From the NCBI GenBank assembly GCA_963931925.1, contig OZ007581.1, positions 26,649,976 to 26,713,975 on the forward strand: a stretch of DNA of 64,000 nt, in the 5' to 3' direction. The stretch is from Onchidella celtica. Taxonomy: Eukaryota; Mollusca; Gastropoda; Systellommatophora; Onchidiidae. The notes under the pieces are model-generated. The model was given only the letters and a program-made list of their open reading frames with translations, was not told the origin of the DNA and searched no databases. Positions 11,210-22,944 of this stretch are shown here, piece by piece; within the stretch, counting starts at the first letter, position 1, and each line of letters starts with the position of its first letter. The position numbers and the translations under genes were made by a program.

Positions 11210-12685
11210 CTAGTCAGATATTTCAGCTTTGGGGAGGAAAAGCACCACCAGAATTAAACTCACAGCAGCAATCGAAGAACCAGTCGCAAAAACAGCAAAC
11301 CATCCGCCATACTTAAGAAGTAATAACACGATAGGCGGTCCAGCGAGATTCAGAGGAACATCCCCGGACAGGATAAGTCCTAAGTTAGTTGCGTAATGTG
11401 TCCGCCCAAAGAGCTTCAGAGCTGCCATAGCGTAAAGGAAGAAAAATCCCCAAATTAATGAACCAATGGCGGCGGTCCAAACCAAATACAACCATCGGTT
11501 TAACATTGGCGTGAAATACCAGAAAACGACGCTCAAAGACAAACCCGAGGTGAAAAAGACAATGGTGTTCTTCACTCCGAAATAGTCTACTATCAGACCC
11601 CATACAAGGCTTGTACAAGCATTGCCAACCAAAATAATAGTTCCTACATCAGCCAAAAAGTGATCATCCTTGATCCACAGCTGCCCGTATATTTTATAAT
11701 AATTTGATGTCACCATGTAAGTGAAGGATGACGTCATGACACATGACCACATGATATAAAAACGCGGAGTCTTCAGAACTTGTAATGGGGATAAATCCGT
11801 GGTATATGCAGTTTCCTCCTGAGTGGAATCATTTTTTTGTGGAGCCTGACTTTCATGGCCGCACAGACGGCTGTTTTCATCCATTTCATTACGGGTAACT
11901 TGGGATTTTTCGTGGGCTTTGTCTTGTCCGACAGGGTTGTTCTCCGTGCTTCCTCTCGCCTCTTCAGCTGAATGATCTTTGCCTTTCCTTGCTTGCCCAG
12001 CATTTTCTCCCAACAACTGCACGTATTTTACATTTCGGATAAGACAAAGTCCGATAACATGTGGAACAAACGATAGAGCGAATAGAATCAAAAACGAGTT
12101 TGGCACTCGGTCAAGAATTTCCTGCTGAGTGAAATATACATTATCTTTCAGTCTCAAATCTGGAGCTTCGTTGTCTGGATTGATGTAAAATGTTGTGCAC
12201 TGAATGAGTACCAAAGATCCAATTCCACAGCTTGATATAATAACTCCAGTACATAGTCCAATGTTTTTGAAATGACACCAACATCTAATTATGTATACTA
12301 TCTGGCCGTATAGAATCCCAAATGCCAAACCATTCACAGCTCCAGTTGTGATTACAAACGCTGCCACTGAATGATTGATGGTGATATAGCTGAGACCCAA
12401 ACCGAGGTTGTAAATGACGATAGCGATACCGAGAGTCCAGTGATTACCTAGAAACTTGCTGATGATACCACCAAATGAAACCCCCACCGTTGAGCCAACC
12501 AATGCCAGAGAAAAGGTCCACGGAGTGTCAAAACCACTGTCAGGTCCTAAGGTAGTTCTGATGTAAGAGTCCGTGTAGGCCTTGAGATTCCCCCAGTACC
12601 AAGTGATGTTTGCAGGCAAGAGGGTGATAGCGCAGCCAATGAAAGTGCAGTATCTGAAACACGTCAGTTTTGTAGATCGCTGCAT
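11210..12685 (-). CDS. Major facilitator superfamily transporter, copy 1 (OFA/monocarboxylate-like)
   Basis: This 491-residue membrane protein has about twelve hydrophobic segments in two blocks, split by a hydrophilic, presumably cytoplasmic loop of about 95 residues (roughly 215-310). After the eighth helix there is a motif-A-like G-L-I-V-D-Y-F-G-V-K. The equivalent N-terminal loop has lost the usual aspartate. Overall it resembles oxalate/formate antiporter-like and monocarboxylate-type MFS proteins of invertebrates. The substrate cannot be read from sequence. I start at the ATG at 12685, not at the in-frame ATG 8 codons upstream, because the upstream codons are a pyrimidine tract ending in TTTTAG, a splice acceptor that leaves CAAA before the ATG. 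Copy 2 has the same arrangement. The whole coding region is one exon, and a 5' non-coding exon is implied but not located. Confidence 0.88.
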   Translation of the reverse strand: MQRSTKLTCFRYCTFIGCAITLLPANITWYWGNLKAYTDSYIRTTLGPDSGFDTPWTFSLALVGSTVGVSFGGIISKFLGNHWTLGIAIVIYNLGLGLSYITINHSVAAFVITTGAVNGLAFGILYGQIVYIIRCWCHFKNIGLCTGVIISSCGIGSLVLIQCTTFYINPDNEAPDLRLKDNVYFTQQEILDRVPNSFLILFALSFVPHVIGLCLIRNVKYVQLLGENAGQARKGKDHSAEEARGSTENNPVGQDKAHEKSQVTRNEMDENSRLCGHESQAPQKNDSTQEETAYTTDLSPLQVLKTPRFYIMWSCVMTSSFTYMVTSNYYKIYGQLWIKDDHFLADVGTIILVGNACTSLVWGLIVDYFGVKNTIVFFTSGLSLSVVFWYFTPMLNRWLYLVWTAAIGSLIWGFFFLYAMAALKLFGRTHYATNLGLILSGDVPLNLAGPPIVLLLLKYGGWFAVFATGSSIAAVSLILVVLFLPKAEISD

Positions 12686-12715
12686 TTTGCTAAAAGGAGA
12701 AAAAAACAAAGAAAA
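12686..12715 (-). promoter_or_regulatory. Splice acceptor before transporter copy 1 start codon
   Basis: A pyrimidine-rich tract ending TCTCCTTTTAG directly precedes CAAA-ATG. Copy 2 has TTCTTCACCTAG before the same CAAA-ATG. Conservation of the tract in both paralogues, despite changes within it, argues for a real 3' splice site and an intron in the 5' untranslated region. Confidence 0.7.
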
Positions 12716-12965
12716 ATTACTGGTTAAACCGTTTAACGGACATATGAGAATTATTGCCTTACCGCCATATAGGCAGAGACGTTAATATCTAAGAACGCCG
12801 TTTCATGTGCAGTTTTACATTTACCTCACACATGAAAACATTGCACCTGGCAATCAAGACAAAACTTTTCAACACCTTTGTATACTTTTTTCAAGTCATT
12901 TCTTATATCAGTTTTCTTCATTGTTATTATTATGATCACTAATAGCATTAGGATTGCTATCTATA

Positions 12966-13409
12966 TCTATACTAGATCTATACTATATCTATACTATATC
13001 TATACTAGATCTATACTAGATCTATTTGTGGACTTGGGATTTTTGTGTGCGCCTATCTCAGAAACGACTGACCAGATTGAGGCCAAATTTGGCATGGAAT
13101 CTTTTTATGATTTATCGGAGGTTCTTAGCCTATTCAGATGTTCGAAACTGTTTGCATTCTACGTTTCATTTTTCATTGTTTCGCCATCATTTACATCTAT
13201 TTCGAGTCATGGTTCGCCATTTTAAGGTTTCATTATCACTTCCTGCGATATGTTCACTATCAAACACACTAACCCGTGCGGAAATCATGCTATTGTACGG
13301 GATGCGCAGGGTGTCAACTCACAAAGGCAGAGCAGTAAGACTTAATTTAAAAACTCGAAACTAATATTCAAACCGATTTATCCCGGGCAGGGCCGGGGGC
13401 CTCAGCTAG
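12966..13409 (+). mobile_element. Non-autonomous Helitron 1
   Basis: The 3' end is a GC-rich stem (CCCGGGCAGGGCCGGGGG) followed by CTCAG-CTAG and then T, the standard Helitron CTRR end inserted before T. The 5' end begins TCTATACTA, but the terminal 11-mer is present five times in tandem (12966-13020) before TCTATTTGTG. The final 240 bases match Helitron 2 at 30018-30490 closely. It has no Rep or helicase coding. It lies upstream of transporter copy 1 and I did not see it beside copy 2. Confidence 0.85.
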
Positions 13410-13739
13410 TTAATATATACTTCCACACTCTTATTATGTTTTGTTTTTTACGGTCCTTAAATGATACGATTAAAGACTGAATATTTTTGGGTGTTTTAAA
13501 GCACAGTACTAAGATAGGTGGAACGTCTGTCTGTTTGGTTAAAACATGTACACTTTTATAATGTAGGCCTAAAGTGAGGAATCACAACAGCGAGTCCAAT
13601 GCACGTGTGGATATTTATCCAGAGATATATCTGTGGATCCACTGACAGGAGTGACATAACCAAAGAGTGGCATGAGCACCACCTCAAAGGAATGACAGTT
13701 AGAAAACATGAAAAGATATTTCAAAGGAGTGATATAACA

Positions 13740-14100
13740 ACATGTTGGACTTCGACTTGGGTTTTATTGCGCGTCGGCACGATAGCGGTCACTTTACGCC
13801 TTTCACAGTATTTTGGGTACACGTTCTTTATTTATGTTTCGTATTCAGAGCTTTTAATTTAAGTTTAACATAGAATTAAATACATTCCTATTTATAATTT
13901 TAATCATATTGATAAAATTCTCAAAAGTTAAGTTGGTTTGTATGATCTGAAATAAAACTTCTGTAAATGACTATAAAAGTGTTTAAACCAAGTTGTAGAT
14001 CTTAGCCTCTCTCAGAAAGGATAAGATGCCTTGAGGGTCCACGCCAGAAAATAATTCTTTGATGGATCCGCAGATATAGTGCATGTCTTCTTCAAATGCA
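13740..14100 (-). repeat. Repeat family X, uninterrupted copy
   Basis: Read on the minus strand, this matches 43720-43890 and then continues without a break into the sequence that lies after the transposon at 46362. It therefore serves as an empty site for that insertion. It ends in the dispersed motif AAAGTGACCGCTATCGTGCC (reverse complement near 13765-13802). The family is unclassified. Confidence 0.85.
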
Positions 14101-15260
14101 TGAAGTCTACACATTCAGTTCGAATGTGTTTTATTGGCAGTTGGAAGTTGCAATGGAATTACTCTTCGATAACATGAAAAAAGAACACTTCATAACAGAA
14201 GAATTGCACTTGGATCATTTGAAAAGATATTTCAAACGATTGAAAGCTCATAGGAGTGACATACCAAAGGATTTACTCTTAGATAACATAAAAAGATATT
14301 TTACACACAAAAAAAATGATACTTAGATCATTTGAAAAGATATTTCATAGGAGTGGCAGCTACGAGATGTGACATTTTTTATATTTATAAAAAAAAGTGG
14401 CAGTTCAAAGAATCCATTTTTGTTCTTCAAAAACTCACAAGAGAGTCTATACCATAGTATAGGTGATAGAATAGATAAATGAATAAAGAGCCATCTTATC
14501 TAATCTAACCCCACATAAAATACCTTACTTTTAAAAAAAAGTTAAATAAATAATTATAACCCCCACAAAGCGCCCAGAATCCATTACAGTTCTTGTTCTC
14601 ACAACGAGAACGATGTAGATTGTCTTGGGATCATCTCTGTCTGTAGATGTGAACCCTGAATTCTCTTGTTTTGACTGCAAATTGATACTTTTTTTTTGCT
14701 CATTTGCTGCATATTTATTTCGTTCTGTAATCATTAAAACGTGCAACTACAGAAATTCAATGTTTCGTTACCTGTTTTACTATAAAAGATTAAACTGGCG
14801 TTGCATAGATGCAACAAAATATGAATATACTGAACACAAGAAATAATTGTGTGTGTAGCTTTACAAAATGTATTAGATATTAAAATGCACTACACCTAGC
14901 CTTCAAGTTAAAACGGTAACCTGTCACTGTTTCTTGAAGTTACACTGCCTCACCGATAAATGATAGTGTCTGCACATATAAAATGTAAAATACATACATT
15001 ATTATCCATTGAGGACTAGAAACGTTTGACTATCAGACTCCACCCACGCGTGATGAAGGACACCGAGAATGGGTTCTCCCGGCCGTTGTTGCAGCTGAGA
15101 ACATGAAGTCAACAATAACTTACTTCCAAGGTTTTTTCAGCTCCCGTTTTTAGTGCAGCTGGAAATCTGCCAGTTGCCACCTTTATGTTGTACTACCACC
15201 CAGCTAATAATTACAAAAGCTAAATCCTGTATCATCATTGAAACGTATGCAAATGAACCG
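14100..15260. other. Upstream flank of transporter copy 1, duplicated
   Basis: Blocks near 14580-14760 and 15105-15185 match 40435-40620 and 41030-41150 upstream of transporter copy 2, so the gene duplication included at least 2.5 kb of 5' flank. Four copies of GAAAAGATATTTCA-like sequence, often followed by AGGAGTGACAT, occur at 13708, 14218, 14288 and 14333. One more occurs at 39708 in the other copy. I see no coding exon. The implied 5' exon of the transporter may lie here. Confidence 0.6.
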
Positions 15261-15700
15261 AAGCGGCGTTTCGTCTGCGGGTTTTGTCTTTGCAAGTCGC
15301 CCCTACAAACAAGATCTGATCGATTGACAATATTGTCTTGCAAATTCAAATAGCATAACAAATATTACTAAAAAAGATAAAAGCAGTACAGATGAACCGA
15401 ATCTTTATCCCGGCATGCGGGTTGTGAATTATTTTGCATAGTCACTCCCTTGATTATATCTATTCTTCGCTACGACAATAGTCGTGTCACTTTTGGGACC
15501 ATTTTTAAGAAAGAAAACGCCACTAAATAAATAACCAACCATTTATTTCAAAATCAGCCAGAAAAAATGGTACAGAAATGATAAAAATGTGTTTTAAGTA
15601 ATAAAGATTAAGATGAGTCCATTTCAAGGAAGGAGTTCCGAACGCGTTACATGCTAAAGAGGGTTTATTTTGAGGGGGTTGAAAAAAAAAAGTGCCTAGG
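15260..15700. other. Non-coding spacer
   Basis: AT-rich sequence without recognisable genes or repeats. It separates the duplicated transporter flank from repeat family Y. Confidence 0.5.
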
Positions 15701-15744
15701 TATTTTTGGGGGGTTAATAAACGTGCAAAAACTTGTCTAGCAAT

Positions 15745-16545
15745 AAATAATTCACGTCATTTTTCGTTTTCTCTTATGTGTCTCTCTCCCCTCTCTATCT
15801 TGCTTCCATTTCATCTCGATTTCTCTGCGCTAGAAGCATCTGAAAGAGAACACATACATAATAATCATAAATCATGACAATGCTCGGATCCGCACCCACA
15901 CCCTTTCGCTCCTGAATCACATGTCTTAACCATTTCGCCACGCAGGTGAGTTAACAGATTGTCGGTAAAAATTTACTTATACTCACAGTCAGTACCTTGA
16001 CCTAAATTACGGAAAGTTACCGACCTTGTTAATTTGCATAGTTTGAAAAAATTATGAATCGGCTTAGTAGCGAAACAATCCGATTTCAGCTGCTCGGAGA
16101 TTGCATGATCTGATCTAATGAGGGCCTACTTGTGTGTACGTCGATCGCCAATGGCTACCCCAGCCCTTTTCGCCCGATTAGTCAATCTGACTACCGCCCA
16201 TTGATACAAACTGACTAGACCCTCACGCCCCCAGGTCCATCTGACCATTCCATGTGTTGTGAGTTTAAATTCGTGAACACTATATCAAGTTTTGTTTCAG
16301 TAAACCTTCGCCAGCCGCGCTTTTTGGTAAATTCTGTTACTGTGACCTCTCCCCAGTAAGTTTCAAAATGACAGCTGTTTTCGGATTTTGTCTCACTTCA
16401 GACTTTTTTCTTGGATTATACTATCTTTCTTAGCAAGTATGTTACAAATATTATTGTGAATATGAAGTGATAATTGGACATAAGGTCGGGAACAATGTGT
16501 AACAGTGAGCTTTACTTAATAACGGTAAAAATTTCATGTAACGCA
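15745..16545 (+). repeat. Repeat family Y, copy 2, with an inverted tRNA-like SINE head
   Basis: This is the plus-strand arm of a large inverted repeat whose other arm is 18549-19600. On the minus strand at 15880-15955 it carries a tRNA-like head: a box A-like TGGCGAAATGG (complement of 15930-15940) and a weak box B-like GGATCCGCACC complement (15887-15897). The arms share GAATCGGCTTAGTAGCGAAA, GACTAGACCCTCACGC and TTTCAAAATGACAGCTGTTTTC. Short apparent open frames inside it are not conserved between the copies. Confidence 0.8.
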
Positions 16546-18519
16546 AACGGAACTCCTCCCCATTTCAATTGCCTCCACGTTAGTTGGTAACTGATGGGAC
16601 AGAAAAAACATCATGTTCTACATAGCAAAATGAAACTGCAGAATTTATGAAACCAAACTAACAGGATTAGTGAACAATGGTTTTCTACATTCAAAAAATG
16701 CTTTTGAGCATTGTCACGAGCAGAGTTAGGGTCTTGGGGATGTTATGACTGCACGAGAGGCAGCTAACTCACACTCGGACACAACCACACAAGAAAAGTA
16801 TTACATAACTAGAGCGTATATCTATGTCAGGCCGGTCAGGCCATCTTATTATTTAAATATTAATAAACAAAACAAAAGACAATAGAGGTATATTCAAAGC
16901 AATAAATTCTAATTACTAACTTAATCTATGATATTCATGTAACTTTGGTTCCTTATTGGATGTACTGCAATCAATAGCAAATGGGTATATTATACGAAAC
17001 TAGATATCAATCTAAAGTGACAGTTGAGTCGCCACTGGCCAGTCGCCAGGCAAACTCTCCCTAAATCATATGGGCTTGAATGTTAGGAGAGCCCAGTACG
17101 TTCAAAGCCTACAGAAGCACTCTTCGGCTTGTAGGTAATTTAAGCAGTTGCCAAAAGACTATATATATATATATATGCACAATCACTATTCAATTCATCA
17201 ACAATGTGCTATATTACTTCAATCATACTATGGAAATAGATCTATAATACGGGCCATTCGTTCGTCGAGTGCCAGCTGGGGTTTCCTTAGACTTCCTATG
17301 AGGCGGTGGTTCTCTCTCTATCTCTGAACTTCTATTATGCTTAGACAAATAAGATATGTTACCGTTGGTCACGCCTACTGGTAGGCGCGAACATCAAAAG
17401 AGCGCAGCGTGGGCTTTTAAAAGTCAGCCCACTCAGACCTTCCTTTCTAGAGCTCAGTCAGTCCGATTAGCAAGGACTTCTAGTCTTCAGATCACACAGT
17501 TCAGGTACTGGCCAACCGGAGATACTTCACGACACGATGCTTCTGCTCGTCTGTATTCAATGAATCTGAACGTTACAAGATGTTTTATACTATCCAACTA
17601 CCCAGCAGTGCTAGTCCGCTGGCCCAGTTAGTTCAGCAATCTCATTGGCCGAAACCTCCAACCATTTTAATTGTAGTAATACGTCTGCACTATTCTACCA
17701 GCCAGTTAACGTGCAAAAACTTGTCTAGTCATACTTAACAATGTCAACTATCCCCACCTTGTTTCACCCCTACTCCATTACTTATTAATCACGAACATTA
17801 AAACCGACAAGCGTGAATCTAACAGTTTAACTTTACATTTATTTACTCACCAACTATAATTCGCGAGGACCGTTCAAGGCCACCAGCCAATTTCTCATGG
17901 CCCTGGTAAAAACCACTCACGCTCTGCGTGAGATCTAACAACATCCGAATCATGACAAGCATACAGAAAAAACATTAATAAGCAAGTTTTACTTTTAAGC
18001 ATTGTGGGACAATTAATTTGAGTAACTGACGGGACATAATCTCGGTAACTGATGGAAGGTGGTAAACATGTGCTCATTTCCAATATGTTGGCCAGGTCGC
18101 CAGGTGGAATGCTAGGAAGATAGCGCTAATCAAAAATGTTAATTTAATTACTACCGTTTACAACAGAACCATTAATTCTTTCCCTAAGAGTGGTTTGAAA
18201 ATTGGCTCTTAGGTAACATATTACGTGGAATGCCCCTTCTCTGAAACTCATCTGAACGTCTAAAGCATTGTAGGAATAATGATGTCCATATTCTGGGGCT
18301 TGATCTGTAGATATTCGAGTTCACAATTCTTACAGTTAATTTGTTCGGGATGAGTTCCAGTTGAGTTACATGATAGGGGTACTAGAAGGATGCGTCTTTA
18401 GGAACGTCCGTCGGGGGCGGGGGGTGGGGGTGGGATAGCAGGGGTCTGCGCCCTCCCTAGCGAGATAGTTCTCTTAGCCAATGTTTTGCAGTAAATGTGG
18501 GCCTCGGCGATGGACACTC
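16546..18519. other. Spacer of the inverted repeat, with an LTR-like start
   Basis: I see no gene. TGTCACGAGCAGAGTTAGG at 16712 resembles the LTR start of element A, and TGTTATGACTGC at 16741 resembles the LTR end of element B (one mismatch). A TATA-like CTTTTAAAAG lies near 17410. I could not define a second LTR boundary or a target duplication. A (TA)n run lies at 17159-17176. AACGTGCAAAAACTTGTCTAG at 17709 repeats 15719. Confidence 0.4.
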
Positions 18520-18521
18520 AG

Positions 18522-19776
18522 AGGGAGGTCTTCCGCCCGTCCGCGCCATAATTTTTACCGCTATTAAGTAAAGCTCACGGTTACACATTGTTCCAGACCT
18601 TATGACCAATTATCATTTCATATTCACAATAACATTTGTAACACACTGGCCAAGAAAAACAGTACAATCCCAGAAGAAAGTCTGAAGTGAGACAAAATCC
18701 GAAAACAGCTGCCATTTTGAAACTTGCTGGGGAGAGGTCACAATCACAGAATTTACCAAAAGCGCGACTGGCGAAGGTTTGCTGAAACAAAACTTGATAT
18801 GGTGTTGATGAATTTGGCGCTTTTTCGGTTGTTCCCACCCCAACTTACCTAGGCTATTACTAATATTAGTCGATTGTCAGATTGATATGTAACGACGTGA
18901 GGGTCTAGTCAGTTTGTATCATCGAGGCCGTAGGCCGATGTTCGTCTGGGCAGTCGTCAGATTGACATATCAGGGAAAGCCGCCGGGGTAGCTATGTATT
19001 GTTTTCACTCGGACTATGGAACGCATTCGGAAGTCCTTCCGTTAACTAAGGTCGAGGGGTGGGAACAACCGAAAAAGCGCCAGGAATTTAAACTCACAAC
19101 ACATGGAATGGTCAGATGGACCTGGGGGCGTGAGGGTCTAGTCAGTTTGTGTCAATGGGCGGTAGTCAGATTGACTAATCGGGCGAAAAGGGGCTGGGGT
19201 AGCCATTGGCGATCGACGTACACTCAAGTGGGCCCTCATTAGCTCAAATCATGCAATCTCCGAGCAGCTGAAATCGGATTGTTTTGCTACTAAGCCGATT
19301 CATAATTTTTTCAAACTATGGAAATTAACAAGGTCGGTAACTTTCCGTAATTTAGGTCAAGGGTACTGACTGTGAGTATTTAGGCAAACAAGCCTATGAC
19401 CACACCGCTACCGGGTATAAGTAAATTTTTACCGGCAATCTGTTAACTCACCTGCGTGGCGAAATGGTCAAGACGTGTGATTCAGGAGCGAAGGGGTATG
19501 GGTGCGGATCCCAGTATCGTCATGATTTATGATTACTATGTATGTGTTCTCTCTCAGATGTTTCTAAAGCAGTGAAATCGAGATGAACTGGCAGCGAGAT
19601 AGAAAGAACAAAGATACATACATACAACAAATGCCATCTATTTAAACCAACTCTTATTTCTTTCTCTCTTTCTTTGTCCCATACAAATACTAAACCCAAC
19701 CTTTTTTTAAACCCGCTCAAAAGTCCCCTCTTTAGTGTGTTTTCTTGACTGGCGCGGACGGGCGGAAGACCTTCCC
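18522..19776. mobile_element. Repeat family Y, copy 3, in a unit with 22-bp perfect terminal inverted repeats
   Basis: The arm GGTCTTCCGCCCGTCC... at 18527-18548 is repeated in perfect reverse complement at 19750-19771. Similarity extends a few bases further out on both sides. Inside lies a full copy of family Y in the orientation opposite to 16 kb, and the same SINE head on the plus strand with box A TGGCGAAATGG at 19457-19467. Apparent small open frames (for example at 18581-18838) are repeat sequence. A non-autonomous DNA transposon is possible, but I see no clear target duplication. Confidence 0.6.
19450..19530 (+). repeat. tRNA-derived SINE head
   Basis: The sequence CCTGCGTGGCGAAATGG with box A at 19457-19467 is followed about 35 bases later by a degenerate box B, GGTGCGGATCC at 19501-19511. 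The spacing fits a tRNA-derived pol III promoter. Box B has two mismatches from GGTTCGANTCC, and there is no tRNA cloverleaf end, so it is not a functional tRNA gene. Confidence 0.6.
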
Positions 19777-20675
19777 ACTCAGAACATGAAATACGTACCC
19801 AACTAAAATTCTGTAACATAATTATGCTACTCCTCCCAATTGTTCAGTCATTAATTTACACTTACCTGGTTTTTGCACAGCAAGCTTATACCAGTGAAAA
19901 GGAACTATTGCACAACACTGTAAAGAGTGACAAGATGGTCTCTGCAGGCACACCTGATTTAAAAATTCGATGGTTGTTAATTGACAGAGCACACACCTTA
20001 TTCTAGTCTCAGCCAATATAAATCGAGGGCAGCATGATAAACTATTCTTAACTCGACCTCTATTCAGAAATGTTCACCGTGTTCCACGCCTGCATAAGAA
20101 ACATTCCACTTAAACGAAAGTCCTTATTTATGAAGGAAAAATGAATTTGTTTGCTGATTAAATGTAATGAAACAGCATTTCAGTTATGCCATGGCGTGAC
20201 AAATGTGCGTGGAAAAACTGATTGCGACGTGTTGATGCATTACAAATAAACTTGGGGGGAAAATGCTTCCGTTTGTTTTGGATAGGACTACACAGTATTT
20301 TTTTTTCTTTCTATTATGAATTGAAGAGTTGCACTGTGTCAAAACTGTCTTGATTTAGTGCACTGGGTCAGGCTTTTATTCTTAATGGCGTATATAATGT
20401 AGACCTATGTTTTAATTCAGTGACAAATCGTCCCCATGGAATGACAAGAGTCTATCTCCACATTTTTGGTTGAACTGAGTTACACACTACATGCTACTTC
20501 TACGGGCCTTCTCCATTATGTGTCAAAGTATCAAGCAGATTCGGTGCATAATTTGTAAATATTACTAAAAAGAAAAGAAACAGAAAAAAAAATTATCTTT
20601 GAAAGCTATGAGCACATGCAACTTCATTAGTCAATTTCTGAAAACTTGATGGCAGAGAGAGATAAGCTTAGTGCC
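19777..20675. other. Non-coding region
   Basis: AT-rich, with no gene or strong repeat seen. Short poly(T) and poly(A) runs only. Confidence 0.5.
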
Positions 20676-20679
20676 TGTC

Positions 20680-20776
20680 ATCTTCTTCCTGGTCGTCCTC
20701 GTCTTTTTCCTGTCCGTGATTGCCATTCAGTGCAGCGTTCTGTCCATCTATTGTCATTCATCCTGCCCATAATTAT
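20680..20776 (-). pseudogene. LINE pol C-terminal remnant
   Basis: The minus strand encodes a short basic stretch with the motifs D-N-R-W-T-E-R, T-E-W-Q, R-T-G-K-R and R-G-R-P. These are typical of the extreme C-terminus of endonuclease-reverse transcriptase LINEs, where D-N-R-W-T is followed by G-R-P and usually R-W-x-D. It ends at a TGA after R-G-R-P-G-R-R. No reverse transcriptase domain remains upstream, so this is a short 3' relic of uncertain clade. Confidence 0.6.
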
Positions 20777-22160
20777 GTCAGGTCCAATTCCACTTTTGTT
20801 GTAGCATGAATTTTACAATGTCCGTTAGCTTTGTTTGTGTGCGTATTTCAGCGTGAGGAATTTTATCTTGCAGTGTGATGTTAATGAACTTACTTCTTTC
20901 CATGTACAAAATTATGTGAGTGAACAATTATTGCACTTTGTTGTAATTTTTAACAAAAAAATCCTCCTCATTAGAGACAGTAGAGAGTATTCAGGATACT
21001 TGTTTCTCTGAGAGTAATAACAGAGTGAAACATAGATCTAGATCCAGACAATCATTGTTTTAAATGAAATGAAAAAATCTACACATGTTATTTTCCATGA
21101 CATCTTAGGTTTCTAGAATATAACAGATACTCCACTCCCCCCCCCCCTTTTTTTCCCCCAAACACCAGTTTACAAATTATACACGTCATTGTGGGGCAGG
21201 ATGGTGTCTGTCGAAGTGAGTCCACGGCTCTAAAGATGAGAGTCTGGGGCTCTGCAGTTAGAAATCTCCTGGAAATTTGGGATTTGAGGGTAACACACAT
21301 GTACGGTGTAGTTAGGTGGATGGAGGGATGGATGGATGGCGTGATAGTTAGGTGGGTGGATGGATGAGTGGTCAGAGTATACAACCATGTAGATGGTTAA
21401 TGAATGGATGGGTAGGATTGTGGTGGTGAAGGGGTGGAAGGATGGATGGATGAGCAGTGGTGGACCTACGTTTTTGGGACCCTAAAGCTTGAACTGTTAT
21501 GGGCCTCTTCGCAACCAGCAACACTAGGACAACATCTGAAATTCACTCATTACAAAAAGTTTCTTCAGGGCCCTACAGGATTAGGGACCTTGAAGCTTGA
21601 ACTTCATTAGTTTCATAGTAGATCCTTCACTGTCGATGGGGTGTAGTGGAGGCACAAAAACAAGGGCAAGATACGCTTCGGGCTTATGATACACAGAACA
21701 TAATGACAATAGATGTACGCGGTCTACCATTTTGGAGGAAAGGAGAATGAAGGGGAGTGACCGCCCTCTAGTGGTCTGAACTGTTTGAAAAAAAAACAAA
21801 AAAACACACAAGCAATGACATTGCACAAGATACAGAAATCCTTTTTGTTTACAATCTGAAGTCCGTGTGAGCACTAAGCTTAGTAAGTGGTTGTAAATAT
21901 TTTTTTTCCTTTCACTTGCGGAAGACGCGGACGATATTCATAATAAAATCGGGATGAAAAGTTGAAATTTATAAATGCATGTGAATTTTGCAATTTTATC
22001 ATGCAATGTCGACGTGTTTATAAATTTAATTTTCTTTCCTATCAATATTAGTGAGGGTTCCATTCGCCGCAGGCCTTTCCTTTTCATCTTGTAAAGACTG
22101 TACAGTGTGCAGCGATTAAGAGAACCGGGAATAATTATACATTTAATTTAATCAGGGAAG
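20777..22160. other. Non-coding region with a GGAT tract
   Basis: No gene seen. Imperfect (GGAT)n lies at 21310-21460. TTGAAGCTTGAACT-type sequence is repeated at 21485 and 21590. A C run lies at 21137-21148. Confidence 0.5.
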
Positions 22161-22164
22161 AAAA

Positions 22165-22940
22165 TCACTTTATCCAGTTTAGATGCTTAGAAATTATGCA
22201 AGGAAACCAGATCAATGGGAAATTCCAGGAAAACTATGGAAGGGCTGTTGTTAGGGAACCGTAGTAGTTTACACAGTAAGCTATAGATGAGCAGTGAACG
22301 GAATTATTTTCTCTATTCGTCTTTGTAATTTGTCCACGGTCCCTTAGCAACAGGTTTTTGGAAGACAGAAAACAACACTAAAAGCAGGAGAAAATGATAA
22401 GAACAGTAAAGCAAGTGGCGACTTGTGCGGATTATCAGGAAACGTGGGTTTGAGTTTAATGGCGCCTCGGCACGTTAACAGCCACTTTCAGCATTCAGCC
22501 CCCACATATAATAACATCAAGTAACAGTGGAAATATGCAGCAGGTGTTTCATTGATTAACTTTATCTGCAGAGACCTATGGCAGGCGTTTTATAAATTTA
22601 TACAGTCTTTGTGGAAAAGCATAGACAGTAGTAAATGAACGGAGTGTTGTTTTTAAGCATGAGAGATAATGAATTGAAACAGGAAAGAAACATGAAAAAG
22701 GCAGCAGGAAGGCCAAAAAGGAAAGAGAAATATGGGTGCGAAACTGAAATAAAATACTACTGATGCATGTACACATAATTAAAACAAGTGGGGAAAAGAG
22801 AGAGGTGAACTTGCGTGAAATGCTATTATTGACTATCAGGAAAAAATGTGAGGAAAAGGAAAACAGAGAAAGTGATGAACTCATGTGTGAACTCGTGTTG
22901 TTGACAATGTTATGAATTATTCGGGACAAATTATTAAGGC
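22165..22940. repeat. Tandem duplication, unit 1
   Basis: A unit of about 780 bp that is repeated directly at 22945-23590. Shared landmarks are ATCCAGTTTAGATG, AAATTATGCAAGGAAACCAGA, CTAGCAACAGGTTTTTGGAAG-like sequence and GTGCGGATTATCAGGAAACG. It is non-coding. Unit 1 has an insertion of about 110 bases after GGGTTTGAG (about 22455-22575) that is absent from unit 2. Confidence 0.85.
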
Positions 22941-22944
22941 TCAA

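Noticed and set aside
18581..18843. Small open frames near 18.6 kb
   Set aside because: They lie in repeat family Y, and the equivalent frames are broken in the copies at 8 and 16 kb.
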